Notes: generated by a model not told the origin, from the sequence alone. DNA of 64,000 nucleotides from Cynocephalus volans (GCF_027409185.1 NC_084462.1:26759577-26823576); one strand, 5' to 3'; shown: positions 12,690 to 24,049, counted from the first letter of the stretch. Numbers and translations: made by a program.

Positions 12690-12930
12690 TCTTTCTATAG
12701 TGTTGAGCGTTTTGTACGATGCCTTTTTCACTTGACATTATTTCAGTGATGTATTTTCTTCTGTCATTAGTATTTTCAGTAGCTGAATAATCCTGTAGAT
12801 GTGTTATAATTTAATTACTTTTTATTTAACATTTAGGCTGTTTCCTAATTTACATTATAAATACTGCTGTGGATATCTTTGTGGCTAACGCTTCAAACAC
12901 AATATATATTCTAAGACACAGACCCAAAAG
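12690..12930. repeat. Old L1 3'-end fragment
   Basis: The stretch contains the signature run AGCTGAATAATCCTGTAGA...CATTTAGGCTGTTTCCTAATT...AATACTGCTGTGGATATCTT of old L1 3' ends. It has no coding capacity. Confidence 0.6.
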
Positions 12931-13099
12931 CAGAATTGCTAGAACAATAGCAGAGAATAATTTTTAAGGCTCTTGAAACCATCAGTAGTACTGGGTATTA
13001 TTACCTCTTAACAGTTTTGAAAAATTTAATTGTTTGAATAGGTTACTTCAGAAAGTTCATAGAATGATTCATATTGTTTTTCAGGTTCTGTTTTCTAAT

Positions 13100-13255
13100 T
13101 TCTTTTTTTTTTTGTCTTTTTCGTGACCGGCACTCAGCCAGTGAGTGCACCGGCCATTCCTATATAGGATCCGAACCCGCGGTGGGAGCGTCACTGCGCT
13201 CCCAGTGCCGCACTCCCAGCGCCGCACTCTCCCCAGTGCGCCATGGGTTCGGCCC
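13100..13255 (-). mobile_element. GC-rich tRNA-derived SINE with a short internal duplication
   Basis: It has the same subfamily ends as the copy at 10849-10988. It differs by a tandem duplication of about 17 bases in the left part (CCGCACTCCCAGCG repeated around 13206-13228). A perfect 19-base target duplication (13081-13099 and 13256-13274, TCAGGTTCTGTTTTCTAAT) shows a recent insertion. Confidence 0.9.
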
Positions 13256-13452
13256 TCAGGTTCTGTTTTCTAATGAACTTTTGTACCCTTGTATATACAT
13301 GGTTCAAAATTTGAAAGGCACATTGCCCTTCTGCTCTTAGAAAAATTATGTTGAAGCAGAAGGAGAAGGTTTGAGGCTAGCTTATTTGAGGTAAGGCTGC
13401 ATTTCCCTTTTCTTCTTTCTTGTGGTTGGAATGATTACCTTTTTTCCCTTAG

Positions 13453-13680
13453 CTTATCAGCACGGGAGTTTTGACCTATTCTGCTTCTGACCTGAGCTGG
13501 TTTACCCCTACTTAGGCAACCTGGTGGTCCCCTGCTCCCAAGAGGTCACCATTTTGATGCTGAACTTAGTGTGGACACCTGATTGGCATAGTGCCCTACA
13601 GCCCAGAACTCTTGGGCTCAAGCAGTCCCCCTGCCTCAGCCTCCAAGTAGCTGAAACTATAGGCATGTGCCAAGCCTGGC
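13453..13680 (-). pseudogene. 7SL RNA pseudogene, truncated at its 3' end
   Basis: The minus strand matches 7SL, the RNA scaffold of the signal recognition particle, from its 5' end (at 13680) through the Alu-domain start and deep into the S domain. Diagnostic S-domain stretches on the plus strand include GGCAACCTGGTGGTCCCC, GAGGTCACCAT and CAGCACGGGAGTTTTGACCT. These are absent from Alu and B1 SINEs, so this is a retrocopy of 7SL itself, not a 7SL-derived SINE. Roughly the last 60-70 bases of the RNA are missing, and many substitutions make it non-functional. Confidence 0.88.
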
Positions 13681-14284
13681 TTTCTTTAACTAATGGAAAC
13701 TATCAAACATACAAAATAAAGATGAATATACCCAGCTTCACCATTTTTTTAGCATGTTGGCCGATTTTATTATGTCTATGTACTTTGCTGCTCTTCTGGC
13801 TCCCTTTGGGATTATTTACCATTTTGGAAGATGGCATTTTATCTCTCTAAAATTACCCCTTATTTGCCACAAATGCTTACATTACCAGCAAAATCTCTTT
13901 ACATTCAAATTTGACAACCTCAGAGTGTATTTTCTTACTGAAAGCGTTTAATCCAGATGACAGATAATTTAATTCTTCCCATGATTTTAAGAAGATTGCT
14001 TCCCTTCAGTTGACATCTGAGTGCTGCCTGCCATCAGCCTTTACTCTCAGGAGGGGGACGAAAGCCTGGGTGGGTTGTGAGGGGGCAGAGGAGATGATGG
14101 GGGCATCTGTGGGTTAGAGGAAGAGTTCTGTCATTGCAGGATGGTTCTGGCCCCCTTTCTTGCCTTTTTTTTTGTCAGTTCTGTTAGTTCTGGCTATTAC
14201 CAGTAATTTGATAGAAGAGCTAACACCCAGTTGGGGGCTGTGTGAATAAACCAGTTTTGCTATTGTTTGGCTTTGTTGCCTGCT

Positions 14285-14328
14285 AAACTTTTTCTTTTCT
14301 TTTCTTTCTTTCTTTTTTTTTTTTTTCT
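14285..14328. repeat. CT-rich simple repeat
   Basis: A run of TTTC/TTTCT units followed by a T tract. It abuts the degraded SINE at 14330-14398 and may be partly that element's tail. Confidence 0.6.
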
Positions 14329-14329
14329 T

Positions 14330-14398
14330 TATAAGAGGATCTTGACCTTGGCATTATTAGCACCATTCCCTAACCAAGTGAGCTAACTTGCCAGCCTC
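14330..14398 (-). mobile_element. Monomeric tRNA-Ile-derived SINE, degraded
   Basis: The minus strand shows the tRNA-Ile-like body (GGCTGGCAAGTTAGCTCACTT and a diverged B box). It is older and more mutated than the dimers. Confidence 0.65.
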
Positions 14399-14450
14399 AG
14401 GCATTTAAACAAATCTTTTTTGCCCTCAGAATGGGAGTATTTTCTACTGC

Positions 14451-14501
14451 TCTGTGTGTGTGTGTGTGTGTGTGTGTCTGTGTGTGCGCGCGCGCGCGCA
14501 C
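14451..14501. repeat. (TG)n-(CG)n alternating purine-pyrimidine tract
   Basis: About 24 bases of TG repeats, one TC interruption, then TG units running into six CG units. Such tracts can adopt left-handed DNA and are often length-variable. Confidence 0.9.
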
Positions 14502-16258
14502 CCATGCGTCTGTTGTATATACATATAAATAAAATACATACTGTCTGGGCCCAGATGCCTGGGTTAGAATCCATGTTCAGAAGTGTGGAGCTGACCAGTT
14601 TAATGTTATCAGTAATTTAAGTGGGATGCTGCTGATAAATTTATTTTTCATCATTTGACAGTCCTGCAGAAAGACTTGCTTTTTGGAACTAGATCCGTTT
14701 ATTGAGGAAGGAAAAACAATATGGTAAACTTCAAACAGAGCTATAGTAATATTGAATTTTGAAAACTTGTGTAAAATATATGTCTATTACTTATTTAGAA
14801 CTATGGCACATCAGTTCTCAAAAACACTTGCTGAATGAATTAAAACTAGTTCTTATTTTGGATTTACGAGTACTCTGTTGTGTTTTGGTATTGGTTTTCT
14901 CTGGTCATTTGGCTTGCTATATATATATATATGTATGTGTGTATACATATTAATAAGTAATGGCTAAAGACTAACATTTTAGTAAGTGTTTATATATGTT
15001 ATAAAAAACTTAGTACCATTATTTAGTGAGCTGTTGCAGCATAGCATTTACTCTGAAATGTTGACGAGTTAAAGCATCTGGACCACAATAAAAAACTTAG
15101 GGTTTGATACAAAATTTTTTATACCTGTTTTGTAGATTTCTGCACTTACTAAAGTCTTTTTGGGAAGATAGAAGATCTTAAACTGTTAGATAAAATATTG
15201 CAGTATAATTTGACATTTACCTTGGGAAGTGTTTTCATATATGTATCCCATTTAATTTCTAAATCTAAGGTTCTTATTTTAAAAGGCTTTTTAAGTTTTC
15301 AAAAAGGAATCATGAGTAAAATAGATATTGCTGTTCATTTAGTTGTCTCAATCTGTTTTTATTAATTTTGGTACATGTTTCATTTGCAGAAGCATGGAAT
15401 ATCCTTCAGACTACTGCATATTTAATAATTTTTGCATTTAGTTGACCTTGAGATGGCGGTATACAGTCTAAATTTAAATACAGCAGAGCAAATTTCCTTT
15501 AGGACAGTACAGAGATACTATTCAATGCAAGTGTAATCTGGTTTCTTTGGAAAACATCATTTGGTCCCTTTATTGTAGTGTGTTTTAAGTATCATGTAAC
15601 AAAAGAGAACTTGAGATTTTTAACATGAGGAGGTGAGTGCTGCAGTTTTGCCATTGGAGTCTTATAGATATTGCCAGGAGGTCAAAGGATGCCAGTCAGA
15701 ACTGAAGTGTATACCTCACTCAAAAAAATAGACCAGGGAGGAAGTCATAACCTTGGAACATGTTTTGAAAGGATTCAGGTGAAGATCAAAAGAAGAAAAG
15801 AGATGCTAATTTTTAATATTTTATGTAAAATATTTTCGTAGACATATGAATATTTTGTAGACATTTTAGGCAGGTGAAAGAGATGAATGATAGTGATCCA
15901 AAATCACTCAGGGAAGATACAGTTGTGGTGGAGGCATTATTGAACATTCGTGGGAATATTCATTCCACCAAAAAAGGTAAGCATCATCATGATGTGCAAT
16001 CAGGGAGGGACACTGGACATCAGGGAGGGTTTCCTAGAGGAAGTGGTGCCTGACCAGGGTCTTTTAGGGGGGCTTGAAAGGGGGAAAGGTTGGAGGAAGG
16101 AATAAGCAAGTAGAGGGAATAGCATGTGTAGTTTCAGGATGTAGAAGGAGCAAAATCTGGTGTGCAATTTGTTTATTCACAATTGGCTGCATTCAGGGAG
16201 TGCTGCAGTGGCATGCATTTGAGGGAAGAGCAGGACATTAGTCTAAAGAGGTTAATAG

Positions 16259-16430
16259 GGCCGGCCCGTGGCTCACTCGGGAGAGTGCGGTGCTGATAAC
16301 ACCAAGGCCCCGGGTTCGGATCCCATATACGGATGGCCGGTTCGCTCACTGGCTGAGCGTGGTGCTGCCAACACCAAGTCAAGGGTTAAGATCCCCTTAC
16401 TGGTCATCTTTTAAAAAATAAATAAATAAA
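16259..16430 (+). mobile_element. Dimeric tRNA-Ile-derived SINE
   Basis: Full dimer: GGGCCGGCCCGTGGCTCACT, CGGGTTCGGATCCC, GGCCGGTTCGCTCACTGGC, AAGATCCCCTTACTGGTC and a (TAAA)n tail. The flanking repeat TAAAGAGGTTAATAGG is intact on both sides. Confidence 0.9.
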
Positions 16431-16911
16431 TAAAGAGGTTAATAGGAACCAGTTCACAAAGGGTGTTGTGGAGTTTGGGTTTTAGGAAGAGGACCATAAT
16501 CTAAGTTTTTGGTCTGGTGAGATCATGGGCAGCAATGTGGAAATGGAACAGGAGGACAGTGAGGCAGAGGAAGGGAGACTGATTAGTAGAGGATTGTAGG
16601 GATCTAGTCTTAGCCAGGCTGGTGTAAGAACTGGAGAATATAATATCCCATGCCTTATAGAACTTACCTTGTAGTAAGAGTTTTCTGTGCCCACTCTTCC
16701 CCAGGGTTTCACATTCTGACTTCAACTTTACACTTTCCTTAGGTGACCTTATTATGCATGGTTTCAACTCTCATGGATAGAAGACTCTAAATCTTGGGTA
16801 TAAGAGTGAAAGGGCCAGGTGGTTGGATTGATCGAGCATTTGGGTGTTTTGGAAACGGTGTAGCAGAAGGATAAGACACAGGAAAGTTGATATCAGTGCA
16901 AAAATAATTTT

Positions 16912-16987
16912 GTTTTTGGTGGTTGACTGGTACAGGGATCAAATCCCAGACCTCGATGTTATCAGCACCATGCTCTAACCAGCTGAC
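16912..16987 (-). mobile_element. Monomeric tRNA-Ile-derived SINE
   Basis: The minus strand reads as a single tRNA-Ile-like unit with ATCAAATCCCAG-type T-arm remains. It is flanked by imperfect TGCAAAAATAATT/TGCAAAAATGATT repeats. Confidence 0.75.
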
Positions 16988-17522
16988 TGCAAAAATGATT
17001 GAATTGATGGATCTCGATGAATCTTGGAAGTAAGGAATAAAGCCTAAAGGGAAAGGGGCTGAGAGAAAAGGGATAGGGTTCAAGAATAAGTCTAGTCTAT
17101 GGTCATACCACCCCGAATTGCCTGATTGGAAGAGTAAGTCTATTAGGTATGAGTGAAGACTGGAATCATTGGACGTTATAAGAGTTTGATTTTAAAGGTG
17201 AATGATTCTGAATAAGATCAACATTATGAATTGGGGTAAGTTGTCAGAATTGATGAGATCACTCAACTGTTTTAATTAATTTTTGAGAGTAGCCTTGGGA
17301 TAGTGGGAGTGGAACTGGAGGTTTGGACACAGGTAAGCAATCCCATAGAAAGTGAACATGACATTGATTCCAGGAGAAAAAGACTTGAAAGAGGAGATTA
17401 TTATGAAGAAGTCAATAGGAGTATGTTTAATAACCTTTATAACTAATTTTGATTTAACTAGTTTTTTGGAATAGGGTTATTTGACTACTAGCTAAGGGAG
17501 TACTAGAATATTGTATATTTGG

Positions 17523-17698
17523 ATTTTTTTTTTTTTTTTTTTAAAAGATGACCGGTAAGGGGATCTTAACCCTTGTCTTGGTGTTGTCAGCACCGCGCTC
17601 AGCCAGTGAGCGAACCGGCCATCCCTATATGGGATCCGAACCCATGGCCTTGGTGTTACCAGCACCGCACTCTCCCGAGTGAGCCACGGGCCGGCCCC
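17523..17698 (-). mobile_element. Dimeric tRNA-Ile-derived SINE
   Basis: Full minus-strand dimer from GGGGCCGGCCCGTGGCTCAC to the poly(A) tail. Flanking repeats TATATTTGGATTTTT mark the insertion. Confidence 0.9.
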
Positions 17699-17813
17699 TA
17701 TATTTGGATTTTTTTCAAAGCATTTGATGAGGTGTCCTCCTGATATGTGGGGTTAGGTGAGCTGCAGAGATTTGCCATATGTCCTAATTGTTAAAAGTGA
17801 GGTCAGTACTGGC

Positions 17814-17900
17814 TGGTTAGCTCAGTTGGTTAGAGCGTGATGCTGATGACACCAGGGTCCAGAGTTTGATCCCTGTACTGGCCAGCCAAAAAAATAAAAA
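17814..17900 (+). mobile_element. Monomeric tRNA-Ile-derived SINE
   Basis: This copy shows the tRNA-Ile origin best: CTGGTTAGCTCAGTTGGTTA, GAGCGTGATGCTGATGACAC and GTTTGATCCCTGTACTGGCC follow the D-arm, anticodon arm and T-arm of tRNA-Ile closely. An A-rich tail follows. Confidence 0.85.
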
Positions 17901-18941
17901 CAAGGTCAAACTGGAGCAGTGGGTGAATGTATCCTTATTTTTGCCTAAAGTCCTGTACCTTGGCTCCAAAATTCAACTGTTTATTACATTTGGTGCCGAT
18001 GGCATTTAGCAGTAGCACTTGTTGGGGGGAAATAGATACAGGGCTTTGACTGAGGTCTTGATAGGAATTGACTGTGATTTGATTTTCACAAGTTAATCTG
18101 GTTTGTAGCTGCGAAATACAGTGTTGAGTTTATTTAGTTTTGCTTGTATCATACTACCCGAAACAAATATTTGTCACTTCTCACAATTCTGTGGGTTGGC
18201 TGACACTTCTCACAATTCTGTGGTTAGCTGGTCTAAGCCAGCTCCATTGGGGCTGGATGACCTGCAGTGGCCTCACCCACATACGACAGTCTCTCACCTC
18301 TAGGTTAACCCAGGCTTCTTCATGTGGTGGTGGAAGTTCCCAGCAGTGAGCCCCAGTGCACAAGCACTTTTTAAGCCTTTGCTTGCCTCCTACTTGCCAG
18401 TGCTCAGTTAGCCAAAGCAAATTACATGACCAAGCTCAGATTTAGGGGTGGAGAAATTATTCCATCTCTTGTTGGGAGGAGTTGCAAAATCATATTGAAA
18501 AGGAAGGGGGTGTATACAAGGTTGGGAGAAATTATTAGGGCCATTTTTGCAAACAGTCTGGGCTGGATACATCATGTGTATATTTCATGTCACTCAGCAA
18601 ACATTCAGAAGTTAAGGTCCCGTGGTGAGTCATTGGTGATTCACATGAGCAAGCCCTGATGATAGGGATGGTGTGTGAGTATCATACTAATGTGAAAAAG
18701 CAGATGTGTAAAAGGAGTAAGAGTTTGAATATTATGACCTCATAATATTCAATATCGATTACTTGATAACTTGGAGCAGGGTTTTTCTACCTCCGTGATA
18801 TTGACTTTTGGACCAGAATATTCTTTGTTGTGGGGATGCTGCCTTGTGCATTGCAGGATCTTCAGTAGTATCCATGGCCTCTCCCCAATAGATTATACAA
18901 GGGTACTTTGAAAAGTTTATGGAAAAATTAGTTGTGTTAGC

Positions 18942-19051
18942 TTTTTTTTTTTTTTTTTTTTTTTTTAAATAAAGATGACTGGTAAGGGGTTCCTAACCCT
19001 TGACTTGGTGTTGCCAGCACCACACTCTCCCAAGTGAGCTATGGGCCAGCC
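18942..19051 (-). mobile_element. Single-unit recombinant of the dimeric tRNA-Ile SINE
   Basis: It has the left end of the dimer (GGGCTGGCCCATAGCTCACT) and the right end (AACCCCTTACCAGTCATC) but only one tRNA-like unit between. It has its own perfect TGTGTTAGCTTTT duplication, so it inserted in this short form or lost a unit afterwards. Confidence 0.82.
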
Positions 19052-19574
19052 CTGTGTTAGCTTTTAATTCTGTTTTTCCATGAACTTTTTGAAGTATCCT
19101 TGTATCTTGATAAAGCTGTCATTTTAAAAACTGCTGCAGTATACCATAGTTTATACAGCAACTTTCATACATCCCAGCTTGTTTAATTTTCTGGTGGGAA
19201 AGTTCCCCTTTTGCTTCCCTGCCCCAAAACACCCCAATCTGTGGTAAAGCCTAGTAAGTTCAGAAAAATAGCCCAGCTGATGTTTGAAGTCTTGTATTCT
19301 AAATAGTATCTGGCTAAGGTCTCAGACTGCTTCTGCCTATGGTGGAAAGTGGGAAGGGGAGTTGGTGTGTGCATAGAGATCCAATGGTGAGAAAGGAAGC
19401 AAGAGAGAGAGAGGGGAGATGCCAGGCTATTTCCATGAGAGTTCATTCACTTCCTCCCTGGGGAGGGCATTAATGTATTCATGAAGGATCCCTCCCAAAC
19501 ATCTCCCTCACTTCTCAACACTGCCTCATTGGGGATCAGATTTCTTTCTCTCTGTCTTTTTAAAATTTTTTGTT

Positions 19575-19665
19575 TTGGGGGCGGCTAGCTGGTACAGGGA
19601 TCCCAACCCTTGAGCTTGGTGTTGTAACACTGCACTGTAACCAACTGAGCTAACCAGCTGGCCCC
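19575..19665 (-). mobile_element. Monomeric tRNA-Ile-derived SINE
   Basis: The minus strand shows GGCCAGCTGGTTAGCTCAGT, the A-box region of a tRNA-Ile monomer, and ends in CAAAACAAAAA. Confidence 0.8.
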
Positions 19666-19667
19666 AG

Positions 19668-20115
19668 TTTTTGAAAATTTAAGTGTACATGTTTGTGGGG
19701 TACAGTGTGGTTTCAATACATGCATAGATTGTACAAAGATTCACTTAGGGTAGATAGCATGTCCATCCCCTGAATGTGGGCATCAGATTTCAACATGAAT
19801 TTTGGTGGGGCAAATTATATACCTCTTTCATTTAGCAAAATGTTTTCAAGATCATCCGTGTAGCATGTATCAGTATGTCATTCCTTGTTATTCTTGAATA
19901 CTATTCCATTGTATGAATACTACTACATTTTGTTCATTCATCAGTTGATGGACATTTGGATTGTTTCCACTTGTTGACTGTTATGACTAATGCTGTTACG
20001 AATATGAACATTCATGTACAAGCTTTTGTATGGACGCATGTTTTTATTTTTCTTGAATATGCCTAGGAGTAGAATTGCTGAGTTATATGGTAACTGAGCA
20101 TTTTGAGAAACAGCA
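19668..20115. repeat. Old L1 3'-end fragment
   Basis: Phrases such as GTGTACATGTTTGTGGGGTA, ATTCCATTGTATGAATACTA, TTCATCAGTTGATGGACATT and GAGTAGAATTGCTGAGTTAT are typical of the L1 3' region. There is no intact ORF. Confidence 0.7.
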
Positions 20116-20350
20116 CTAAAGTTCTTATCCTGGAGAAATAAATATGTATGGGTCTCATGCAGTACTGAATATGAATCTTCAAAGGGTAGGGCTGCTTAGG
20201 AGAGTATTTTATAAAAAGCTTAAGAACTTTTTACAAAATACTTTTATACTTTTTTTTGGTTAAGAACTAGTTGTATAGTGGGAAGCTTGTGGAATTTGAA
20301 GCCAGTGGATTTGGGTTTTATTATTTGGCTCAGAGCCTTAATTTTCTTTG

Positions 20351-20450
20351 TTTTTTTGAGGGGGTCAGCTGGCCAGCATGGGGATATGAATCCCTGACCT
20401 TGGTGTTTGTTATAGCACCACGTTCTAACCAACTGAGCTAACCGGCCAGT
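20351..20450 (-). mobile_element. Monomeric tRNA-Ile-derived SINE
   Basis: The minus strand begins ACTGGCCGGTTAGCTCAGTT and carries a single tRNA-Ile-like unit with a diverged tail. Confidence 0.8.
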
Positions 20451-20574
20451 ACCAGTTTTTTGTCTTTAAAATAGGAATAACAATGACAAACCGTTATCCG
20501 GAGGGTCAGAAAGAAATCATTATTATGTTGAAGAACCCATTTCTTATTATAAAAGTTTATTAGAAAAATACAGA

Positions 20575-20733
20575 GCGCCGAGCCTGTGGTGCACTTGCGA
20601 GAGTGCGGCGCTGAGAGCTTGGCGACGCTCCCGCCGCGGGTTCGGATCCTATATAGGAATGGCCAGTGCACTCACTGGCTGAGTACCGGTCACGAAAAAG
20701 ACAAAAAAAAAAAAAGAAAAAGAAAAAAAAAAT
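20575..20733 (+). mobile_element. GC-rich tRNA-derived SINE, full length
   Basis: It begins GCGCCGAGCCTGTGGTGCAC, contains CCCGCCGCGGGTTCGGATCC, and ends TACCGGTCACGAAAAAGAC with an A-rich tail. AAAAATACAGA repeats flank it. Confidence 0.88.
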
Positions 20734-21330
20734 ACAGAATACAGAATAGATGGATACTTTCTTAACGTGATAGAGAAAAATATAACTTAAACCGAGAGTC
20801 AATATTTAAGAATGAAATTCTGGAAATATTCCCATTAAATTCAAAACAAAGCAAAAATCCTGAGTTTAAATGTTATTGACATTGTCCTTGTCCATGTGGC
20901 GAGATGTGATAGAGGTATAAGAGGTATAACTGTGGGAAAGGACAGTGATATTCGGAAACTAGGAGATTATGTATGTAGAGAATGAACTGGAAAAATGTCA
21001 GAATTAATCATTAGTTCAATGAAACAGGGCTGAAACATATTCTATATTCCATCCCTAATCTGTGTAAAGATATAATGAAGGATTATCATATAACTGAACT
21101 TTTTTTTTTTTAAAGGCTGGTACTCTTGGCGGAGCTGGGGTAGTGAGCTCAAAGCAACAGGGATGGGTTTGTGAGTTAGTTGTATGTGTTGATAAACTGG
21201 GTGATATAAAACTATTGACTTCCGGGCTTTTTTTGAAAACTTAGTTTTCAAAATTGGCTCTAAACTTTAATTGTAGATATGAAGAACAGGGTAAATTGTG
21301 GATAAGGTTTGTTTGAATAGGTACTACTGG

Positions 21331-21440
21331 ATGGCCAATTAGCTCAGTTGGTTAGAGAGCAGTCTTCTTATAACACCAGGGTTGTGTGTTTGGATCTCCG
21401 TACTGGCCAGCCACCCAAAATAAAAAAAGAAAAGAAATGC
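21331..21440 (+). mobile_element. Monomeric tRNA-Ile-derived SINE
   Basis: Body GGCCAATTAGCTCAGTTGGT to CCGTACTGGCCAGCC, then an A-rich tail. TACTACTGG repeats flank it. Confidence 0.8.
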
Positions 21441-21544
21441 TACTACTGGTAACCAATATAAAATTCAACCTAACATTCCCTGACAGTCTCCCAGCCAGTC
21501 TTTCATACACTCTTGGAAATTCACTGTGAATGTACAAATACTTT

Positions 21545-22015
21545 TTTTAATGGTTCTCTAGAATTCTATTGCATGGATGTGTCATACCGTAGCTAGTTCC
21601 CCCATTAAAGATCATTTAGGTTGTTTCAGATTGTAGCTGTTACAGTTAATACAGTGAGTCAGTTCCTAGAAAAGGAATTGCAGAGTCCGAAGGGTTGTGA
21701 GCATTTGTAATCTGTAGTCCTTTCCAGATTGCCCTCCATAGGGGTCGTGTCAATTCACACTTTCCAACAATGGGTAAGAGTGCTTGTTTACCCACAATAT
21801 TGCCTTCACAGTGAATTGTCGAACTTTAAATTTTGGCAGTCTCATAGGAGAAAAATTAGCATTTGTCATGAATGAGGTTGGGTATTTTTTCCTTTTCTCT
21901 CAACTGTCCGTTTGTTTTGCCCATTCTGTTGCTGGTTGATATTATAAATTCTTTGTAGGGATCTTTGTGTATTAAAGAAATTAGCCCTTTCTCTGTGATG
22001 TGTTGTGGTATTTAC
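21545..22015. repeat. Old L1 3'-end fragment
   Basis: It includes ATTCTATTGCATGGATGTGT, CAATTCACACTTTCCAACAA and GATATTATAAATTCTTTGTA, familiar from L1 3' ends. Non-coding. Confidence 0.65.
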
Positions 22016-22073
22016 ATTCTCAGAAATAATTAACATAGGAGAAGGAGCACAGGATTTGAAGCCAGAAAGCTTG

Positions 22074-22210
22074 GGCCGAGCCCGTGGCGCACTTGGTAGA
22101 GTGCTGCGCTGGGAGCGCGGCGACGCTCCTGCCGCGGGTTCGGATCCTATATAGGAATGACCGGTGCACTCACTGGCTGAGTGCCGGTCACGAAAAAATG
22201 ACAAAAAAAA
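22074..22210 (+). mobile_element. GC-rich tRNA-derived SINE, full length
   Basis: Full copy from GGCCGAGCCCGTGGCGCACT to GTGCCGGTCACGAAAAAATG with an A-rich tail. It has a perfect 16-base duplication (22058-22073 and 22211-22226, GAAGCCAGAAAGCTTG). It inserted into an older MIR-like element whose remainder continues to about 22330. Confidence 0.9.
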
Positions 22211-22211
22211 G

Positions 22212-22330
22212 AAGCCAGAAAGCTTGAGTTTGTTTCCCTGTTTTGGTGTGACTTTGGGGAAGAGTAATTTCATTTCTCTGAGTCACACCTGTGAGGTGAG
22301 AGAATGCCCACCTTGTGGAGTAGTTGTGAA
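22212..22330 (+). repeat. MIR-type SINE fragment
   Basis: The stretch TGTGACTTTGGGGAAG...TTTCATTTCTCTGAGTCAC...GTGAGGTGAGAGAATGCCCA resembles the MIR core and right end. It is split from its left end by the SINE at 22074. Confidence 0.55.
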
Positions 22331-22734
22331 AAGAACGCAGGACTTGGTGGCTGTCAGAAAAACCCAGGTTCTTGCCCAGTTCTCTCATCTCTTGAGACTT
22401 GAGCTTGGCCCTGAATATGCCATAGATATTTCATGACTTAATCCAGGGTAATTGCTGCTGGAAAAACCCAGCTAAAGTTGTTACTTCCTCATTAAAATCT
22501 CCTCCTAAGCTTTCCAGGCAGTTTTGCTACTTCTGTGGCTGATACTCTAATGTGAATAACTTGTGTTTCCTCCTCACAGACTGAGCAACCTTGAGCATAT
22601 CTCACTAATTTTTGTGTCTTCAGCACAGTGTGGTACAATGTGACATATACCGTCGATGGTCCATGAATTATTAAGTAGTGGCCTTTAAGTGTATTTTCCC
22701 TTGCCATCAGACCTTATAGGATGTGTTATATCAG

Positions 22735-23280
22735 GTTTTCTAGGATGACTGTTGGGGGTCCCCAAGACTACCCCAGGTTCAGTGATTTGCTAGGACTCAG
22801 TATATAGTGGTCCTCATGGCTACGATTTATTATAGTGAAAGTATGCAAAGTTAAACCAGCAAAGGGAAAAGATGTATGGGATGAAGGTCAAGGAAACCAC
22901 AAGCTTTCAAGAGTCCTCTCCTAGGGAAGACACACAGGGTGCACTTAACTCCAAGTTGTGACAACATGTGAGAAATGTTGTCTACCAGGGAAGCTCATTG
23001 GAGACTCAGCGCCAAAGGTTTTTATTGGGGGCTGGTCACATAGTCACCCTCTGCTTAGCACATGCCAGAATTCCAGAGTCCCAGAAGGAAAACAGGTGTT
23101 TAGCATAAACCACATTGTTTTGCACAATTTAGGGACCGGCAGCCATTCTTACCTGGGAATGGTGGGAATCCTCCTGAAATCCAAGTCCTCAGGTGCTAGC
23201 CAAGGGCCAGCCTTCCTAGCAGGGCTTTCTAAAGATAGTAGTTTCAAGCCCTTTAACTCTTTTCTGCATAGAGTATAATT
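22735..23280. repeat. Ancient dispersed repeat, probably LTR-type
   Basis: The segment (GGGGGTCCCCAAGACTACCC ... TTGTCTACCAGGGAAGCTCA ... TTTTTATTGGGGGCTGGTCA ... GGTGTTTAGCATAAACCACA) is one I recognise as a high-copy ancient mammalian repeat, but I cannot name the subfamily. It is non-coding. Confidence 0.5.
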
Positions 23281-23737
23281 CAAATTCAGGGCATTTTACT
23301 CAGATATGCAAGACTTAACTAAAGATTATTTTAAATTTTTTTAGTTTATTACTTAGATATAGGTCTTTAGAATACACGATTAATTATAATCAAGCAGAGA
23401 CCTCTATCTGAGGGGTCTTAAGAGAGTTCATGGAAAGATTTGTATTATCCTCTAATTCCATTTTCCATGAGCTTTTTGAAGTACCCTCGTATAATCAAGC
23501 ACACATTCGCAGTGGTTCGTTCCATTGCAAGCACAGTGTGTAGATACTTGGTCTATTACATGGACACCAATGGATGTCTTGCTCCTTATTTTTTCTGTTT
23601 TCAGTGTAGGGTGTTCACTGCATTTACCTTTTTCATGGCCTCTTGGTGACAGTGTTCTTAAATCCTAGGAATACAAAAAATGCATGATGGAGCCAAATAT
23701 TATACCTAGTGTCTGCCAGTTTTTTTTTTTTTTTTTA

Positions 23738-24030
23738 AATTATGTTTTAGAGCAGTTTTATATTCACTGCAAAATTGAATTCCCTTATGTGCCCTTCCCC
23801 AACACAAGCACAGCCTCCCCCGCCGCCAGCATACCCCACCAGAGCAGTGCATTTGTTACATTCAGTGAACCCACATTGACATTTCCTCACCCCCAAAGGC
23901 CAGTTTACATTAAGGTTCACTTTTCTTGTGCGTTCTGTGGATTTTAACAAATGTGTAATGACATGTATCTACCGATGTAGTATAATACAGAATAATCTCA
24001 CTGCACTAAAAATCCTCTGTGCTCTGCCTC
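23738..24030. repeat. Old L1 3'-end fragment
   Basis: It contains TTTTAGAGCAGTTTTATATT, TTCACTGCAAAATTGAATTC and TTCTTGTGCGTTCTGTGGAT, typical of old L1 3' sequence. Confidence 0.6.
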
Positions 24031-24049
24031 CTAGCTTTTTTGTGTGTTT

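Noticed and set aside
13560-13680. Alu-like SINE
   Set aside because: The similarity continues into the 7SL S domain, which Alu elements lack, so this is a 7SL pseudogene.
17814-17900. Functional tRNA-Ile gene
   Set aside because: The anticodon and acceptor stems are not intact and an A-rich tail follows; it is one of many similar dispersed SINEs.
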